Notes: generated by a model from the sequence alone, not told the origin. Positions 24,001 through 36,977 are shown, counted from the first letter of the stretch. The stretch is 64,000 nucleotides of DNA from Gnetum montanum (GCA_015680685.1 MNCI01001925.1:341573-405572), one strand, 5' to 3'. Numbers and translations are program-made.

Positions 24001-25125
24001 TGTCTAGGGGAGTGGCCCAAGAGACATCGACAAAGAATTACAAAATGCCATAGCAGAAATGTCACCAATGTCATTTGTTATCATAAGATCGGATGTCATT
24101 TTACCATACTTGAGAGTGTTATGGAAATAAGGTTATGCTAGGGGATAAGGGGTATAGGCAATGCTATGGAGATGAAATTTAAATGGTGGGAATGAAATGA
24201 AAATAGTGGATCATGATGTAAGATGCAAATTTAGCATGGTTTATAGTGATCATGGCATGATGTCATTTGCCATTGAAACGTTGACCTCTTGTTGGAGTAT
24301 TTATGAGAGCATTAAAGTCCATCCAAAGATGAGCCAATTTCGAAGCTGTAGTGTTGTTGATTTTTTTTCTACTATGAAGCAAACCTTCTTTGGGTTTGGC
24401 TTACTACTAAATGTTTGTTGCAAGTTGGCCATTGAGAAGATGGGGTTTGTTTTGATGCATCACATTTCATCTATAGGATAGATGTTTTCTCTCAAGGATG
24501 ATTCATGTTACATATGCTTAGGCGTTTACCATGCAACAAAGGTGCCCCATAGGATGAATTGTGTTACATCAACCATGGGTTCAATGGTTGATATGAAGAG
24601 AATGCCATGTGTGTCATAGTGTGTATGCATCAGAGGAGTGTGAAATTATGAGTATATGGAGCATGAAAGGATATTGGGATGAAGAAATGGATGTGCACAG
24701 GATGTAACAGGGATGAGGAGGATATGCACTCTTGATTGGTTCAACTAGTTCCATCATGCACATCAAAGCAATGTGGTGACTTGCCACTACGATGAGATGC
24801 ACCTTTGCATGACTACCTCCAAGGCTTTATCCTACAAACACAACTCAAAGAGAACAAGAAAATCACAAAATTTGAAATGCAAGTGCAAATTCCAGATGTG
24901 AAAATTTCATAGGTGATGGATGCGAAGATGCTATGAAAGTATCAAATGTTGTGCTAGTTGCAAGTGCTTAGGAAGCTAGTGAAGGTGCTAGGGTGATGAT
25001 GTTGCAAGTGTTCTGAATGCTGCACTGATGGAAAGTGCTCCAAAAGAATCACTAGAATGGTGGGAGGTGATGATGCTATGACTACTCTTGAGGCAATGGC
25101 AAGTGTTTGGATCAAATCAGCTACA
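24001..25125. other. 3' untranslated region of element B
   Basis: No recognised domain. The part near 24614-24800 is homologous to 37979-38180 in element F. On the coding strand both contain a similar short open frame beginning MHLI.VA.HHIALMCM. That frame is not conserved enough in length for me to call it a gene. Confidence 0.5.
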
Positions 25126-25129
25126 TGCC

Positions 25130-25350
25130 AGTTTAAAGTCCTGGCAGACTGTGATGTTAGTTTAAGGTTCTGGCAAATCGTGATGTGCTAGTTTATAGTC
25201 CTAGTAGCCTGTTGGATGCTATTTTAATGTCATAGCAAACAAAAAATGTTGTACCAGTTTAAAGTCATGACCAAAGGATGAGCTATGCCAGTTTATAGTC
25301 ATAGCGGACTATCTATGTCAGTTTATAGTCATAGTGGATTGGTGCTTACC
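25130..25350 (+). repeat. Array of about seven hairpin motifs downstream of gag-protease B
   Basis: GCCAGTTTA units with stems AGTC/GACT (near 25137) and ATAGTC/GACTAT (25295-25300 with 25307-25312, loop ATAGCG). Several units (near 25225 and 25250) no longer pair. The array stays in its usual place before the 3' LTR even though pol is absent. Confidence 0.8.
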
Positions 25351-25497
25351 TTACTTGTATAAGGTGTGATGCTACATGTGTAGTCATGTTGTGTGCCTGC
25401 AAAATCCTAACAAAATCAACTAGAAAGAAAACAACATTAAGCAACACCTATTATAAACAAGGTTAAAATGGATGAATGAAAGGAAAGTAATGCAAAG

Positions 25498-25562
25498 AGT
25501 GATAGTTTTAGACCATTTCGAGTCATAGGTAGTTTAAGGACTTTTTAGGCCATGTGTTTTTT
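25498..25562 (+). repeat. Two hairpin-type motifs just after gag-protease B
   Basis: TAGTTTTAGACCATTTCGAG and GTAGTTTAAGGACTTTTTAG. They carry the ATTTCG-like loop seen beside the antisense genes of A and D, but the stems are worn. Homologous copies are at 37090-37140 in F. Confidence 0.55.
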
Positions 25563-25699
25563 TAGTTTCATGTTTTATAGTTTTTTTTTTTTAGATGTAA
25601 TGCATAAGCTAAGTGGATGGATGCATAAACAAAGTAAAACAAATATGTGAACAAAATGAAATGCTTGATGTAAGTAAGTAGGAAAAATGTAAATGCGTA

Positions 25700-28600
25700 G
25701 GCTAGTGCTATGTAAACAAAATTCAAGAATGCATGGAAAGTGGAGGCAAAGGGTAAGCAGGAACCCACATTTTTGGGCAAGGAAAAGTCTTGGTCATGTA
25801 GTTACTTCCTAACTGGGCATGGATTATGGAGTGTGCAAGGCTTAGGATCCTCTTGGAAGCTATTGGCTTCAACCACTCGTTTAGGTGTGTTAGCCTTAGG
25901 CACTGCATTGGTTGTTATAGGTGTACCACCAAGAAACTCTTCTTCTAAAACATGTGCCATGTCTATGTTGTGGATAGTTGAAGAGGAAGCATTATCACCA
26001 TGGATGATAACTTGACCACCTTTGTATGGAAGGTAGATTTCTTGGTGGGTGGGAGAGGAGATGGCTCTTAGTTGGGCTAGCCAAGGTCTACCTAGAATCA
26101 TGTTGAAACCTAGCATCTCCTCTATGATAGTGAAATCTACACTAGTGGGGAATTTCTCTGCTGCCACAAAGGCTAAGTTGATTGTACCCCTAACTATGAC
26201 ACATGGTCCATTGAAGGATTTTAGACATGTGGTTTTGGTTGGCCTGATTTCATTTGCCAAGCCTAGCTTGTTGATGACAAAGTACAAGACTACATTTGTT
26301 ACTACACTATCATCTATGTGGACTCTACGGATTGTACATTATCCAACACCAATGCTAATGGATAGTGGAGCTATAAAAACCTCCCCTCGTTTGGGGTTAA
26401 CTTTGACTGCATTATTAGAAAACACTAGAGATGTTGAACTCAATTCTTGTGGTGTAGGGGGTAACATTGTTGCATGGATGGATGCCTCATCTACAAGGAT
26501 GTCTTCCGTAATAGGAATGGATGCTAATATTTTGGCCAATGATTGGCAGTGAGGAGATGAGGTCATGCTCAGGTTGTACAAGCTCAATGTTGTGTTTTTT
26601 TATTTGAGCATTTGTTTCACCTAGGTTAGTGCAGCTAAAAATTCCTTGTCATTAGCTGTTGTGTTGGCCCTGATTTCTTCCATGTGGCTTGAAAGATAGA
26701 TCTCTTGGGAAGGGGACTTAGGCTTGGTTTTCTTGGCTTGCTTGGGGTAGGAACCCGAGTGTTTAGTCGTTGTTTACTAGTTGTGGCCTTTGCTTTGGCC
26801 ATGGGGGTTGTGAGGTGCTCGTTCATCCTCTTACATTGACACTTGGTTGGCCTACCTAGGTTACCAATGGGGTCAACCCTTGAAAGAGGAGGGATCGAGA
26901 TGTTTCTCACTGTTGGGCTTCAGGTAGGTGAGGGGTCATCACGTTGTGGAATCCTTATGATAAAGAGTGGCTTAGGAGTTATTGTATGACCAACTCGTTA
27001 TGGCACCTTGGTAACAAAAGGTTACAAAGCGTTTTTGTTGCTGCATCATGCTAGTTTAACATCTTAGTGGATGGTTGCTATGGAATTTTGACCGTAAAGG
27101 ATGCTGTGGGTGCTTGAGCTGGAAATTTGATAACAAAGGGAGGCCTCTTGCTTGTGGAGGTAGAGGGTACCCTTACCTTGATAGGAGGCACATGGATCAC
27201 AAAAGGTTGTTGTGTAGGTTTAGACTTACCACCTAGGAAAATGGAATTTATGAGATAGGAGGCATCATTTGTGTTGGATTGATTCATCATGTTGATCAAC
27301 AATTGGCCATGTTCTATCATTCTTTGTAGGTCATCCTGTAAAGCATGATAGTTGTCTGTACTATGACTAGCCAATTGGTGGTAATGATAGTATTGGTTCG
27401 CCTTGAAGTGCTATGGAACTAGGGGATCATTTGGTACTACTAAAGTAGGGTTCCTTAGTAGTTCATAGTACTTATCATGTTTTTGGTGAGAAATTTATGA
27501 TATGTGTTTGTGTTGGATTTTCCCAGCTTTCAAGAGTTTCTCTAGTAGTTCAAAGGGTCGCACTAGAAGTGGTGTATACTTTGAGCGGCCCTTGCATCGA
27601 AAGTTGGGGCTTAGGGCAGCCCCTATCAATGTAGGTGAGTTGGTGCCAAAGTTGGCGATTTTGTTAGTTGGGGATTTGGGTTGCTTAGCTGTTGGGCCCT
27701 AGTTGGTTACTTTTGTTCTTATGGCTACTGTTATCACTATTTTGTTTTGCTTGCAAACATGTTGGTTTCTGTAGGCCACATAGGCTAGATCATTGCTAGC
27801 TTGCACTACTTCCTTTATGCCTTTTGCTTGGGAAAAGGCTTGGCTAAGAGACTTTGGGGCTAGATAATATAGTTTGGATTTAATAAATTCATTTACTCCA
27901 CCTTTAAAGATGGCCAGTAGATGCCCCTCTGCTAGGGGTTCATGCATTTCACTTAATGCACCATTCCAACATTGGAGGAATTTTTGCATGGGCTCTAGAG
28001 GCCCTTGTTTAACTTGCATAAGTTGGTCAAGGGTTGCTCTAGGCTTTAGGTTATACCTGAAGCATGTCACAAACTTGGTTATGAGATCCTCCAAAGAGGA
28101 GATTGAGGCCTTGGATAGTACACAATCCCAATCTAAGTCCTTGTCTGTGAGTGACATGGGGAAGACACATATGATGGTATGTGGCCAAGCTTGAAAGAGT
28201 AGGAATTCAAATCAAAATGTGACTAAGTGTGCATTAGGGTCCCCTTCACCATTGTACTTGGTAAATTGAGGTAGTTGGGCCCTAGTTGGGAGAGTTAGAG
28301 GTGGTGGCATAGGACTTATGGGATCATCGTACTAGAAGTCCACCACCTTGATGGTGTCAGAGGAGCTAGCCTTAAGTCATTTTATCTCCTCCGTCAAGTT
28401 TTGTATCAGCTGGAATGCCTAATCCAAGCTTGGGGATGTGCCAGCTGGTTGCATTGGCTAGGCTTGGGTTGGTTGCCTAGCATAGGGTTGAATTGTAGGT
28501 TGTGGAGTCTACCAGTTTAATGTCATAGCAGATGGATGTTTCTAGTTTAACGTCATATTGGATGGTTGTTAATGTATTGGCTAAGTGATGGGTGCGGTAA

Positions 28601-29192
28601 TTGGAGTGGCCACACATGGGTGGGTTTGATGGACACCGTAGACACCGATGAGACAGGTGGGATGTAGGATGCCTGAGTTTTTTGGGGCTATGAGGTGGCC
28701 CCTGCATGAGCATAGTGCTAGGAAAATGCATTAGTTGTTTGCGAGAAAGGCAGAATTGGCATGGTCATTATCTTGGAGGGGATGGGTGGACTAAATCGAG
28801 GAGGGGCTATAATAAGGAGTGGTTATTTGAAGATGGTGTGAAGGGGGATCTCATGCTGGGAATGGGCCTCAAACTCATCTTCCTCATTCTATGAGGCTTC
28901 CTCATAGGTTGTCCCTACATCATGCCTATTTTCATGGATGATTTGGGACAAAAACTGGTGGTAGGACTCTGTGAGTGGGATTATGTCAAACAAGGAGGGA
29001 TTGTACTCCTGTCCATTCTAGTGGACTCATTCATAGTACTATTTTGCCTTTAAATCAAGGTAATCCACTAGTAGTCTTGCTTGGATTTTAGCACATAAAA
29101 CTGTATTGTTCATGGCTTAATGCGGCATGTTTTGGCTATATTTTGGTATCAAATGTGTTAGACACCAACATGGAAGGTTGATCTAGATTCAT
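25700..29192 (-). pseudogene. gag: Element B gag-protease
   Basis: Reads leftwards from an ATG at 29192 (MNLDQPSM), similar to the start of gag in F (MNPDQPS). It contains an N-terminal segment, a P/T-rich segment with two embedded hairpin motifs (28500-28570), and a capsid-like domain (MSLTDKDLDWDCVLSKASIS, 28157-27699). A region of PFVIHVP and PPFVIKFP repeats follows (27374-27078), then a protease. The protease active site reads DDSVVTN (near 26310), where F has DDGAATN, so the glycine after the catalytic Asp is lost. LILGRPWL-like MILGRPWL is near 26085. Several TAG stops interrupt it. It encodes no replication enzyme, so movement would have depended on pol supplied by relatives. Confidence 0.8.
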
Positions 29193-29489
29193 GTTCATAG
29201 ATTAGGTTGTGAGAGTTGCTAGTTGCAGAAAATGGCAAACTCTAAAAATAGTAGAAAAATGACTAAGTATAGCAATAGTAGAAAACTTGCTAAGTGTATG
29301 AAAATACAGAAAAATATGCTAAGTATGAAGTTCAGAAAAAATGCTAAGTGTGAAAACTACTAAAAATGGCCAACTCTGGTGCTACGCTCGCTATGCTGGA
29401 GCTCGCTATGCTCTGAGAACTTGTTATGCTCTCTAACACATCTAGAGTTTTGACTAAGTGTTAATAAAAATGTAGATATAAAACATTTA
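29193..29489. other. 5' leader of element B
   Basis: Lies between the primer binding site and the gag start. It has repeated short phrases such as AAAATGCTAAGTRTG (29260-29350) and a GCTACGCTCGCTATGCTGGA segment near 29381. The leader of F has matching phrases at 33160-33350. No coding content is seen. Confidence 0.5.
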
Positions 29490-29507
29490 GCCCTCCTTCT
29501 AGTGCCA
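29490..29507 (-). promoter_or_regulatory. Primer binding site of element B
   Basis: The minus strand reads TGGCACTAGAAGGAGGGC, five bases inside the LTR end at 29513. It differs by two bases from the site of A. Confidence 0.75.
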
Positions 29508-29512
29508 AAAAT

Positions 29513-30744
29513 TGTAGCGATAGAAAACATCAGTGGCTGGAAACACTGAGAGGTCTTCAGGTACATAGCCTAACCCCAGATCTACATGAGGGCCATGCTG
29601 GATAAAATAGAAATGGGGCACCCTAAATGATCTGGTCTATCATACAGGGACTTAATCGATGTAACTTAACCTTTTTGCAAACAATGATTTTAAATGGAAC
29701 ACCTGGTGGTAAAATAAAAGAAAATGTAATGTGCACAGTAGTAGAAAGGTGCTAAGCATGTAATAAGACAATGGACACTATTAAGCATTTAACAATGCCA
29801 AAAAAATGCTATAATTAGACAGAAAGGGAGTTTGAATAGAAAGATGCATCATCCCAGCAAAGGGGTACATGTATACAAAGTATACAATAGGCATAGTAGG
29901 AACACAATCATAGCCTCGGTGGTGTCAGGCTATGAAATCTAGTGCTCATTAAGATAAACTGTGCCTACTGGGTCGATGTGGTATGCTCTGGGTCTCGTTC
30001 ACCTATGGAGCTAAGTGCCAAGATGTCAAAATGCCAAATGACTTGCTGGTCAAGAAAAATGGAAGTCTCCTCCCTTCTTTTTCTCCTCTTTTTTTTTCAA
30101 AAGATGATGTAGAGGTATTTATAGAGCTAGGGTTAGCCCAAAACATGGATCAGGTGCCATGTGGTAGTGCAGTAGGTAACAATGTGTAACAAAATGTAAC
30201 AGTGCATAACAGCGTAGCATAACAAGGTGTTACGCTACGCTATGCTATGTAGCATAGCAGGATGTAGCGTAATAGCATGTAATAGTGTAGCATAATAGGG
30301 TGTTACACTATGTTACGCTATGCAGAGTAACAGGGCGCTATGCTATGCTATGTTATGTAGAGTAGCAGTGTGTAACATAGTGTAATAGCGTAGTGTAATA
30401 GGATGTTACGCTACGTAGTGTAGTAGGGCGCTACGCTACGCTATGTAGCATAGCAGTGTGTAACAATGTGTAACAGCATAGCGTAACATGGTGTTATGTT
30501 ATGCTATGCTATGTAGCATAGAAAGGCACTATGCTATGTAGGGTAGCAACACATAACATAGCATAACAGCGTGTAATATCATGTTATGCTACACTATGCT
30601 ATGCAGCATAGCAATGTGCTATGCTACACAGTGTAGTAATGTGCTATACTACACAACATAAAAAGATGTTGAAAGTGCCATCGTTATGACACTTAACCAT
30701 ATTTGTAGTCGTGATGTTGGGACCTAAAATTTTGTGGTGTTTTA
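29513..30744 (-). mobile_element. 5' LTR of element B
   Basis: Left end TGTAGCGATAGAAAACATCAG; right end GACCTAAAATTTTGTGGTG then TTTTA. Length is 1,232 bp. It is clearly homologous along its length to 22708-23982, but with many substitutions and small indels, so the insertion is not recent. A TATA-like box lies near 30118 (minus TATAAATACC). Confidence 0.85.
30180..30660. repeat. TACGCTATG/CATAGCGTA array in the U3 of LTR B (right copy)
   Basis: Same kind of array as 23385-23900, with units like TGTTACGCTACGCTATGC. The order and number of units differ between the two LTRs, showing expansion and loss since insertion. Confidence 0.8.
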
Positions 30745-30749
30745 GCTAT

Positions 30750-31762
30750 GTCATTGACATATGTCACATGTTCTAACCTTGAAAATGCAATCACACTTCA
30801 TATAAGGCTAGTATTAGCCTAGATGTCTAATTTTTGCCGCCATTGCCCTCGGAGCTATATGCCCTCCACATAGGTCCTCATGGATTTGGTCCATGATCCT
30901 CTCTGCTTCACTATTACTGACACAAGTTAATAGTATCCTATCATAATATCTACAACATAAAGCACTATCACCTATGAGGACATACTACTATGCTTATTTT
31001 CACATTACATCCTTTTGGGTAGATGTTAAGTGTTGTGGGGGTACCCCCTATTGGAGGTATGCTTTGATGTCATCGTACCATTCTTGGACATGCAGTGTAC
31101 TTATGGATGCAATATTTGTTATGTGAATGATAGGCTCAGTGAAATCCACTATTGCAGTAGGCAAAGTAGGAAACATATTTGGTGATACACTTAAAGCTAA
31201 AGTGGCTAGTGCATTAGCTATAGTGTTTTTGTTGTGGAGAATGTGCTAAACATCTAAGGTTGCAAATTGTTTTAGTAAGTGTTTCACCAAATCATAGTGT
31301 TGTTCTTTACAAGTGTAAACCTCTATGACTTAGTTAATGACCAACTATGAATCACCTTGGATTGCTATATTTTGAATGCCTAACTCTTTGGCTACTAGAA
31401 TGCCTCTAAGAAGACCTTCATATTCTGTTACATTATTTGTACAAATAAATGCAAAGTGATACATAGAAGGTTGAATCTCTCTAGAGGGAAATGTGATAAC
31501 AATAGTGGCACTACCACCTTATGTGGTTGAAGCACTATCAAAATGTAAAATGAACTTAAAGTATATAGGTACTAGGCTTATACTACTAACATGCTTGTCT
31601 AGGAATTCAAGATATATCATTGTTTGGTCATCTGTAGGTGAAGCCATGAGCTGCGTGGCTATTTCTTGACCCTTTGTAGATGATTGCACTAAGTAATGTA
31701 GGTCAAACTCCATAGTGATTACTTTCCATCTAGCTATTCTGCAACTTTCATATATGTTGGTT
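30750..31762 (-). pseudogene. pol: Element C integrase N-terminus and archaeal-type RNase H (between insertions B and F)
   Basis: Continues the integrase cut at 22702. The zinc-binding start lies near 30775-30900 (the plus strand still shows the complement of an IAPRAM-like segment), and the linker extends to about 31150. The second RNase H lies at about 31180-31600 (FDSASTT and the linker with SSTKGQ). At 31763-31767 the sequence GTAAT is the target duplication of element F, and the gene resumes at 39212. Confidence 0.8.
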
Positions 31763-32076
31763 GTAATTGAAACACCACAAAATTTTGGGTCTTGACATCA
31801 TGATTGCAAATTTGGCTAAGTGTTAGAATAATGGAATTTTCTACATAGATGTTACGTTGCGTAGCACACTATTACATTGTGTAGCGTAGAATAACCTAGC
31901 ATGCCTCTTACACTATGTAGTGTAGTGCAACATAGCAACCATGTCTACTATAGTGTAGCACCCTATCCAGCATTATAGCTAGTGTCCCTTGTTCCACACG
32001 TAACATGAGACAAGCATGGTCCCACCGACCACACCACCATGTGGCGCTTGATCCACATTTTGGACTAACCCTAGTC

Positions 32077-32089
32077 CTATAAATACCAT
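32077..32089 (+). promoter_or_regulatory. Candidate TATA box of LTR F
   Basis: CTATAAATACC, about 310 bp from the LTR start. It is the same core as the boxes in B and D LTRs. Confidence 0.6.
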
Positions 32090-32099
32090 GGGAACCCAA

Positions 32100-32400
32100 C
32101 GGTTACATTACTTGACCATTGGCATTCCTGAAGGGTTGGCATTCTTTAAATGTTGGCATCTCCCAGTGGTTACATTCCTAGACCATTGTCACTCCCCAAG
32201 GGTTGGCATCCTTAAATGTTGGCATCTCCCAGCGGTTACATTCCCTGAACGTTGGCATTCCCCAAAGGTTGGCATTCCTTAAATGTTGGCATCTCCCAAT
32301 GGTTACATTCCTAGACCATTGGCATTCCTTAACTGTTGGCATTTCCCAGTGGTTACATTCCTTGACCATTGGCATTCCCAGGTGGTTGTTATTCCTTGGA
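32100..32400. repeat. TTGGCATYCC / GGTTACATTCC minisatellite in R/U5 of LTR F
   Basis: Two alternating short units recur: GTTGGCATCTCCCAGYGGTT with ACATTCC, and TGACCATTGGCATTCCCCAA. About six composite units are visible. The same kind of array, with a different number of units, is in the 3' LTR (about 38255-38535). It is absent from the LTRs of A, B and D. Confidence 0.8.
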
Positions 32401-33392
32401 TGTGAACCTTTTTAAGCACTTGGAATTTCGCATTTTGTCATCTTGGTGCTGAACTCTATGGGCGAACAAGACCTAGGGCACACCACATTGATAGAGAGGT
32501 AGAGTTACACATCACACTCCACTGTAGTTCCATTGTAGCCCTATAGAACATTGCATGGTACATTGCGGTGTCCAACTTGGTAGCCATGGTTCATCACAAC
32601 GAGTGCCAGACTTCATGACCCAATGCCATCGAGGTTGTGACTATGCTCCCACTGTGCTTATGGTACACTATGTATACCTTTGTGAATTAACCATGCTCTC
32701 TCTTGTGCGGCAATGCATTGCTGTTCTTAAATTCTATTACATTTCTTGAGAATTTCTCTCTGGCTTTTAGTTTAATGCTTGTACTTTCTTACTATTTCAT
32801 ACATATTTGCATGTTTGCATCATTGTTCTCAGGCTGGGACATCCTGCTACCCTCTAGCCAAGATAGATCCGATGCCCACGCATAATTTAGTATAAAATAT
32901 TTTCACACACGATCAATTTAACATCATGTAAGTTCCTATTTGATCAACAAGACCATTCAGGGAATCCCATTTCCATTTTCTCTAGAATGGCCCTCACATG
33001 GATTTGGGGTTAGGTTGTGCACTCGATAAACTCTCGGTGTTCTAACCACCAACATTTTCAGACGCTACAGTTGTTTTTCCACTAGAAGGAGGGCATGAAA
33101 TTTCTATGTACATTTTTGATTAGCAGTTAGTCAAAAATCTAGATGTTCTAGAGAGCATAACAAGTTCTCAGAGCGTAGCAAGCTCCAGCGTAGTGAGTGT
33201 AGCGCTAGAGTTGGCCATTTTTTGCAGTTTTCACACTTAGCATTTTTTTCTACATTTTCATACTTAGCATTTTTTTCCTTCATTTTTATACTTATCCATT
33301 TTCCTGCTATCGGTATATTTAGTCATTTTTTTTTCATTTTCAGAGTTAGCCATTTTCTATAAATAGCAACTTTCACAACCTGATTTGTAAAT

Positions 33393-36300
33393 ATGAATCC
33401 AGATCAACCTTCCACATCAATTTCTAACACATTTAATATGACAATCCAGCCAACGCATGCCACATTAAGCCTTGAACAATACAATTTCATTTGTGCCAAA
33501 ATCCAAGTATGAATACCAGTAGATTATCTTGACTTGGAGGCAAAACAGGACTACGAGCGAATCCACTGGAATGTACAAGAGTACAACCCCTCCTTGTTTG
33601 ATATAATCCCACTCACGGAGTCCTACCACCAATTGTTGTCTTAACATCTCCATGCAAACAAGCATGATGTAAGGAAAACCTACAAGAAAGCCTCACAGAA
33701 GGAATAAGATGAGTTTGAGGCCCACTCCAATCATGAGAGCCCCCTCCACACTATCTTCAAACAACCACCCACTAGTACAGTGCCTCCTTGGTTTGGTCCA
33801 CCCATCCTCTTTGCGATGGTAACCATGCCAATTCAACCTTCCTCGGAAGTAACTAACTCATTTTCCCAACACTATGCTCATGCAGGGGCCACCTCCTAGC
33901 CCTGGACAACTCAAGTATCCCACATTCCACCTATATCATTGGTGTTTGCCGTGTCTGTCCAACCCACTTGTGTGTGGCCTACTTCGATCACCACACCCAT
34001 CACTCAGCCAACACATCAACAATCGTCTACTACAATGTTAAACTGGCAACAACCATCTGGTATGATATTAAACTAGAAACAACTATCTACTATGATGTTA
34101 AATTGGAAAAAACCATCCACTATGATTATAAACTGGAAAACTCCACAACCAACAATTCTACCCTATGCTATGCAACCAACCTAAGCCCAGCCAATGCAAC
34201 TAGTTGGCACAGCCCCAAGCTTGGATCAGGCATTCCAGCTAATCCAAAGCTTGACGATGGAGATGAACCAACTTAAGGCTACCTCCTTCGACACCATCAA
34301 GGTGGTGGACTTCTATTGAGATGACCCCATAAGTCCTATGGTACCACCCCTAACTCTTCCAATTAGGGCCCAACTGCCTTAATTTACCAAGTACAATGGA
34401 GAAAGAGATCACAATGCACACTTGGCCATATTTCGATCTAAATGCCTACTCCTTCAAGCTTGGCCACACACCATTATTTGTATGTTCCCCATGTCACTCA
34501 CTGGCAAGGCCTTGGATTGGTATTGCACACTCCCCAAGGCCTCAATCTCCTATTTAGAGGATCTCATAAGCCAGTTTGTGACACTCTTCATGTACAACCT
34601 AAAGCCTAAAGCAATCATGGACCAACTTATGCAAGTTAAACAAGGGCCTCTAGAACCTATGTTAAAATTCCTTCAACGTTGGAATGCTACATTGAGTAAA
34701 ATTCATGAACCCCTAGCATAAGCACATCTATTGGCTATTTTCAAAGGTGTAGTAAATGACTTCATTAAGTCCAAATTGTATTATCTAGCTGAAAAGTCTC
34801 TTAGCCAAGCCTTTACCCAAGCAAAAAGCATAGAGGAAGCAGTGCAAGCTACCAATGACCCAGCTTATGTGGCCTATAGGAACCAACATGCTCATAAGAA
34901 AAACACAATAGTAGCGACAATGGTTGTAACAAAAAAAGCAACCAACTAGGGTCCAACAACTAAGCAGCCCAAAGCCCTAGCTAACAAAACTGCCAACTTT
35001 GGTGCCAACTCGCCTACATCTGTAGGGGCCACCCCAAGGCCCAACTTTCAGTGCAAGGACCACTCAAAGTATACACCACTACTGATTCAACCCTCTAAAC
35101 TACTAGAGAAACTATTGAAAGCTGGGCAAATCCAACACAAACACATATCAGTGATTACCCACCAAAAACATGATAGGTACTATGAACTACTAAGAAACCC
35201 CACATTAGTAGTACCAAATGAGCCTCCAATCCCAAAACATTTTAAATTGGACCAATACTATCATTACCACCATTTGTCTAGTCACAATACAAACAATTGT
35301 CATGCCTTGCAAGATGACATACAGAGAATGATAGAACAAGGACAACTGGTGATTGACATGGCAAGTCAATCTAGCATAGACAATTCCTCCTATGTCATAA
35401 GCTCAATTACCATATGTGGCAAGACCAAAACTATGCAACAACCTTTTGTGATCTATGTATCTCCTAACAAGGAAAAGGTCCCCATAGCCTCCAAAATCAA
35501 GAGGCCTCCCTTTGTTTTCAAAGTGCCACCTCAGGCGCCCACAACACCCTTTGTGTTCAAGGTCCCATAGTAATCGTCCGCTAAGACATTAAACTGGCAT
35601 GATGCAACAACAAAAACTGCTAAGTGACATTTCATCATGAAGGTGCCACAACAAGTTAGTAATACAAAAATCCCTACAATAACTCCTAAGACACCCTTTA
35701 TCATAAGGGTACCCCAACATGATGGCCCCTCAACTACTCAAAGCCCAATAATGGGAAACATCTCGATCCCTCCTCCCTTGAGGGTCAACCCCACTAGCAA
35801 TCTAGGTAGGCCCACCAAATGGCAATGCAAGAGGGAAAATAAGCACCTTGAAACCCCCATGGCTGAAGCAAAGGCCACAACTAGCAAACAACAACTCAAC
35901 AATGAAGCCCCTACCCCCAAGTAGGCCAAGTAAACCAAGCCGAAGTCCCCTTCCCAAGAGATCTATCTTTCAAGCCACATCAATGAAATCAAGGCCAACA
36001 CAACGACTAATGACAAGGACTTTGTAGCTGCACTAACCTAGGTGAAGCAAACGCTCAAGAAAAAGAACACAACATTGAGCTTGTATGGCCTAGTCATGAC
36101 TTCATCTGCTCAATGCCAAGCATTGGCCAAGATATTGGCCTCCATTCCTATTACGGAGGACATCCCTACAATTGAGACATCCATTTGTGTAATAATGCTG
36201 CCCCCTACACCACAAGAATTGGGTTCAAAAACCCTAGCCTTTTGTGATGATGTAGTCAAAGTCAACCCCACACAAGGGGAGGTCACTACAACTCCACTAT

Positions 36301-36977
36301 CCATTAGCTTACATGCTGGGTAGTGCACCATCTGCAGAGTGCATGTCGATGATGGTGCAGCAACAAACATAGTCCTGTACTCTGTCATCAATAAACTAGG
36401 CCTGGTGGATGAAATTATGCCAACCAAAATCATGTGTCTAAAATCCTTCAACGGATCACATGTCACAGTCAGGGGTACAATCAACTTAGCCTTTATGGCA
36501 GGAGAGCAATTCCCCACTAGCACATATTTCACCATCATAGGGGACATGATTCTAGGTAGGCCTTGGCTAGCCCAAATACGTGCCATCTCCTCTCCCATAC
36601 ACCAAGAAATCCACCTTCCATACGAAGGTGGTCAAGTTATCATCCATGGTGATAACACTTCCTCTTTGACTATCCACGACATAAACATGGCACAAGTTTT
36701 AGAAGAAGATTTTCTTGGTGGTACACCTATAACAACCAATGTAGCACATAAGGCTAATAGACCCAAACAAGTGGTTGAAGACAATAGCTTCCTAGAGGAT
36801 CCTAAGCCTTGTACACTCCCTAATCCATGCCCAATTAGGAAGCAACTACATGACCAAGACTTTTCCTTGGCAAAAATTGTTGGTGCCTGCCTACCCTTTG
36901 CCTCCACTTGCCATGCATTTTCAACTTTTGTTTACATTGCACTAGCCTATGCATTTACATTTTGCTCACTGACTTAG
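33393..36977 (+). pseudogene. gag: Element F gag-protease
   Basis: ATG at 33393 (MNPDQPSTSISNTFNM). An N-terminal segment runs to about 33780, then a P/T-rich segment with four in-frame 12-residue repeats of the IYYDVKLE type (34030-34145). The capsid-like domain (MSLTGKALDWYCTLPKASIS) is at about 34490-34945. A histidine-rich segment follows near 35250 (YYHYHHLSSHNTNNC), where the first cysteine of the usual C..H pattern has become tyrosine. PFVIYVSP, PPFVFKVP and PFIIRVP repeats lie at about 35440-35720. The protease has DDGAATN near 36345 and MILGRPWL near 36545, ending with a stop at 36975-36977. Stops (for example near 33520 and 34718) break the frame. No reverse transcriptase follows. 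Confidence 0.85.
34030..34145 (-). repeat. Hairpin motifs inside the gag reading frame of F
   Basis: Four tandem units, about 30-36 bp, read on the minus strand as AGTTTAAYATCATAC or close variants, the same motif as in the spacers. On the plus strand they translate in frame as KLATTIWYDI, KLETTIYYDV and KLEKTIHYDY. Two homologous units lie at the same place in gag of B (28500-28570). Confidence 0.75.

Larger units (their letters stand above)
22708..30744 (-). mobile_element. Element B: gag-protease LTR retrotransposon without pol, nested in element C integrase
   Basis: Two LTRs (22708-23982 and 29513-30744) bound 8.04 kb. The order on the minus strand is 5' LTR, primer binding site (29490-29507), gag-protease (29192 to about 25700), hairpin motifs, 3' untranslated region, polypurine tract, 3' LTR. 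No reverse transcriptase, RNase H or integrase motif is present between the LTRs. The flanks are GCCAT (22703-22707) and GCTAT (30745-30749), a 5-bp target duplication with one change. The integrase of C continues across the junction. Known comparison: gag-only LTR elements (TR-GAG type) that must borrow pol from relatives. Element F has the same plan. Confidence 0.85.
31768..33069 (+). mobile_element. 5' LTR of element F
   Basis: Starts TGAAACACCACAAAATTTTG and ends CATTTTCAGACGCTACA, the reverse complement of the ends seen in the minus-strand LTRs. Length is 1,302 bp. A TATA box (TCCTATAAATACC) lies near 32080. The U5 part contains the shared GAGAACTCTATGGGCGAA-like and GATCAACAAGACCATTCAG-like segments. 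Confidence 0.85.
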
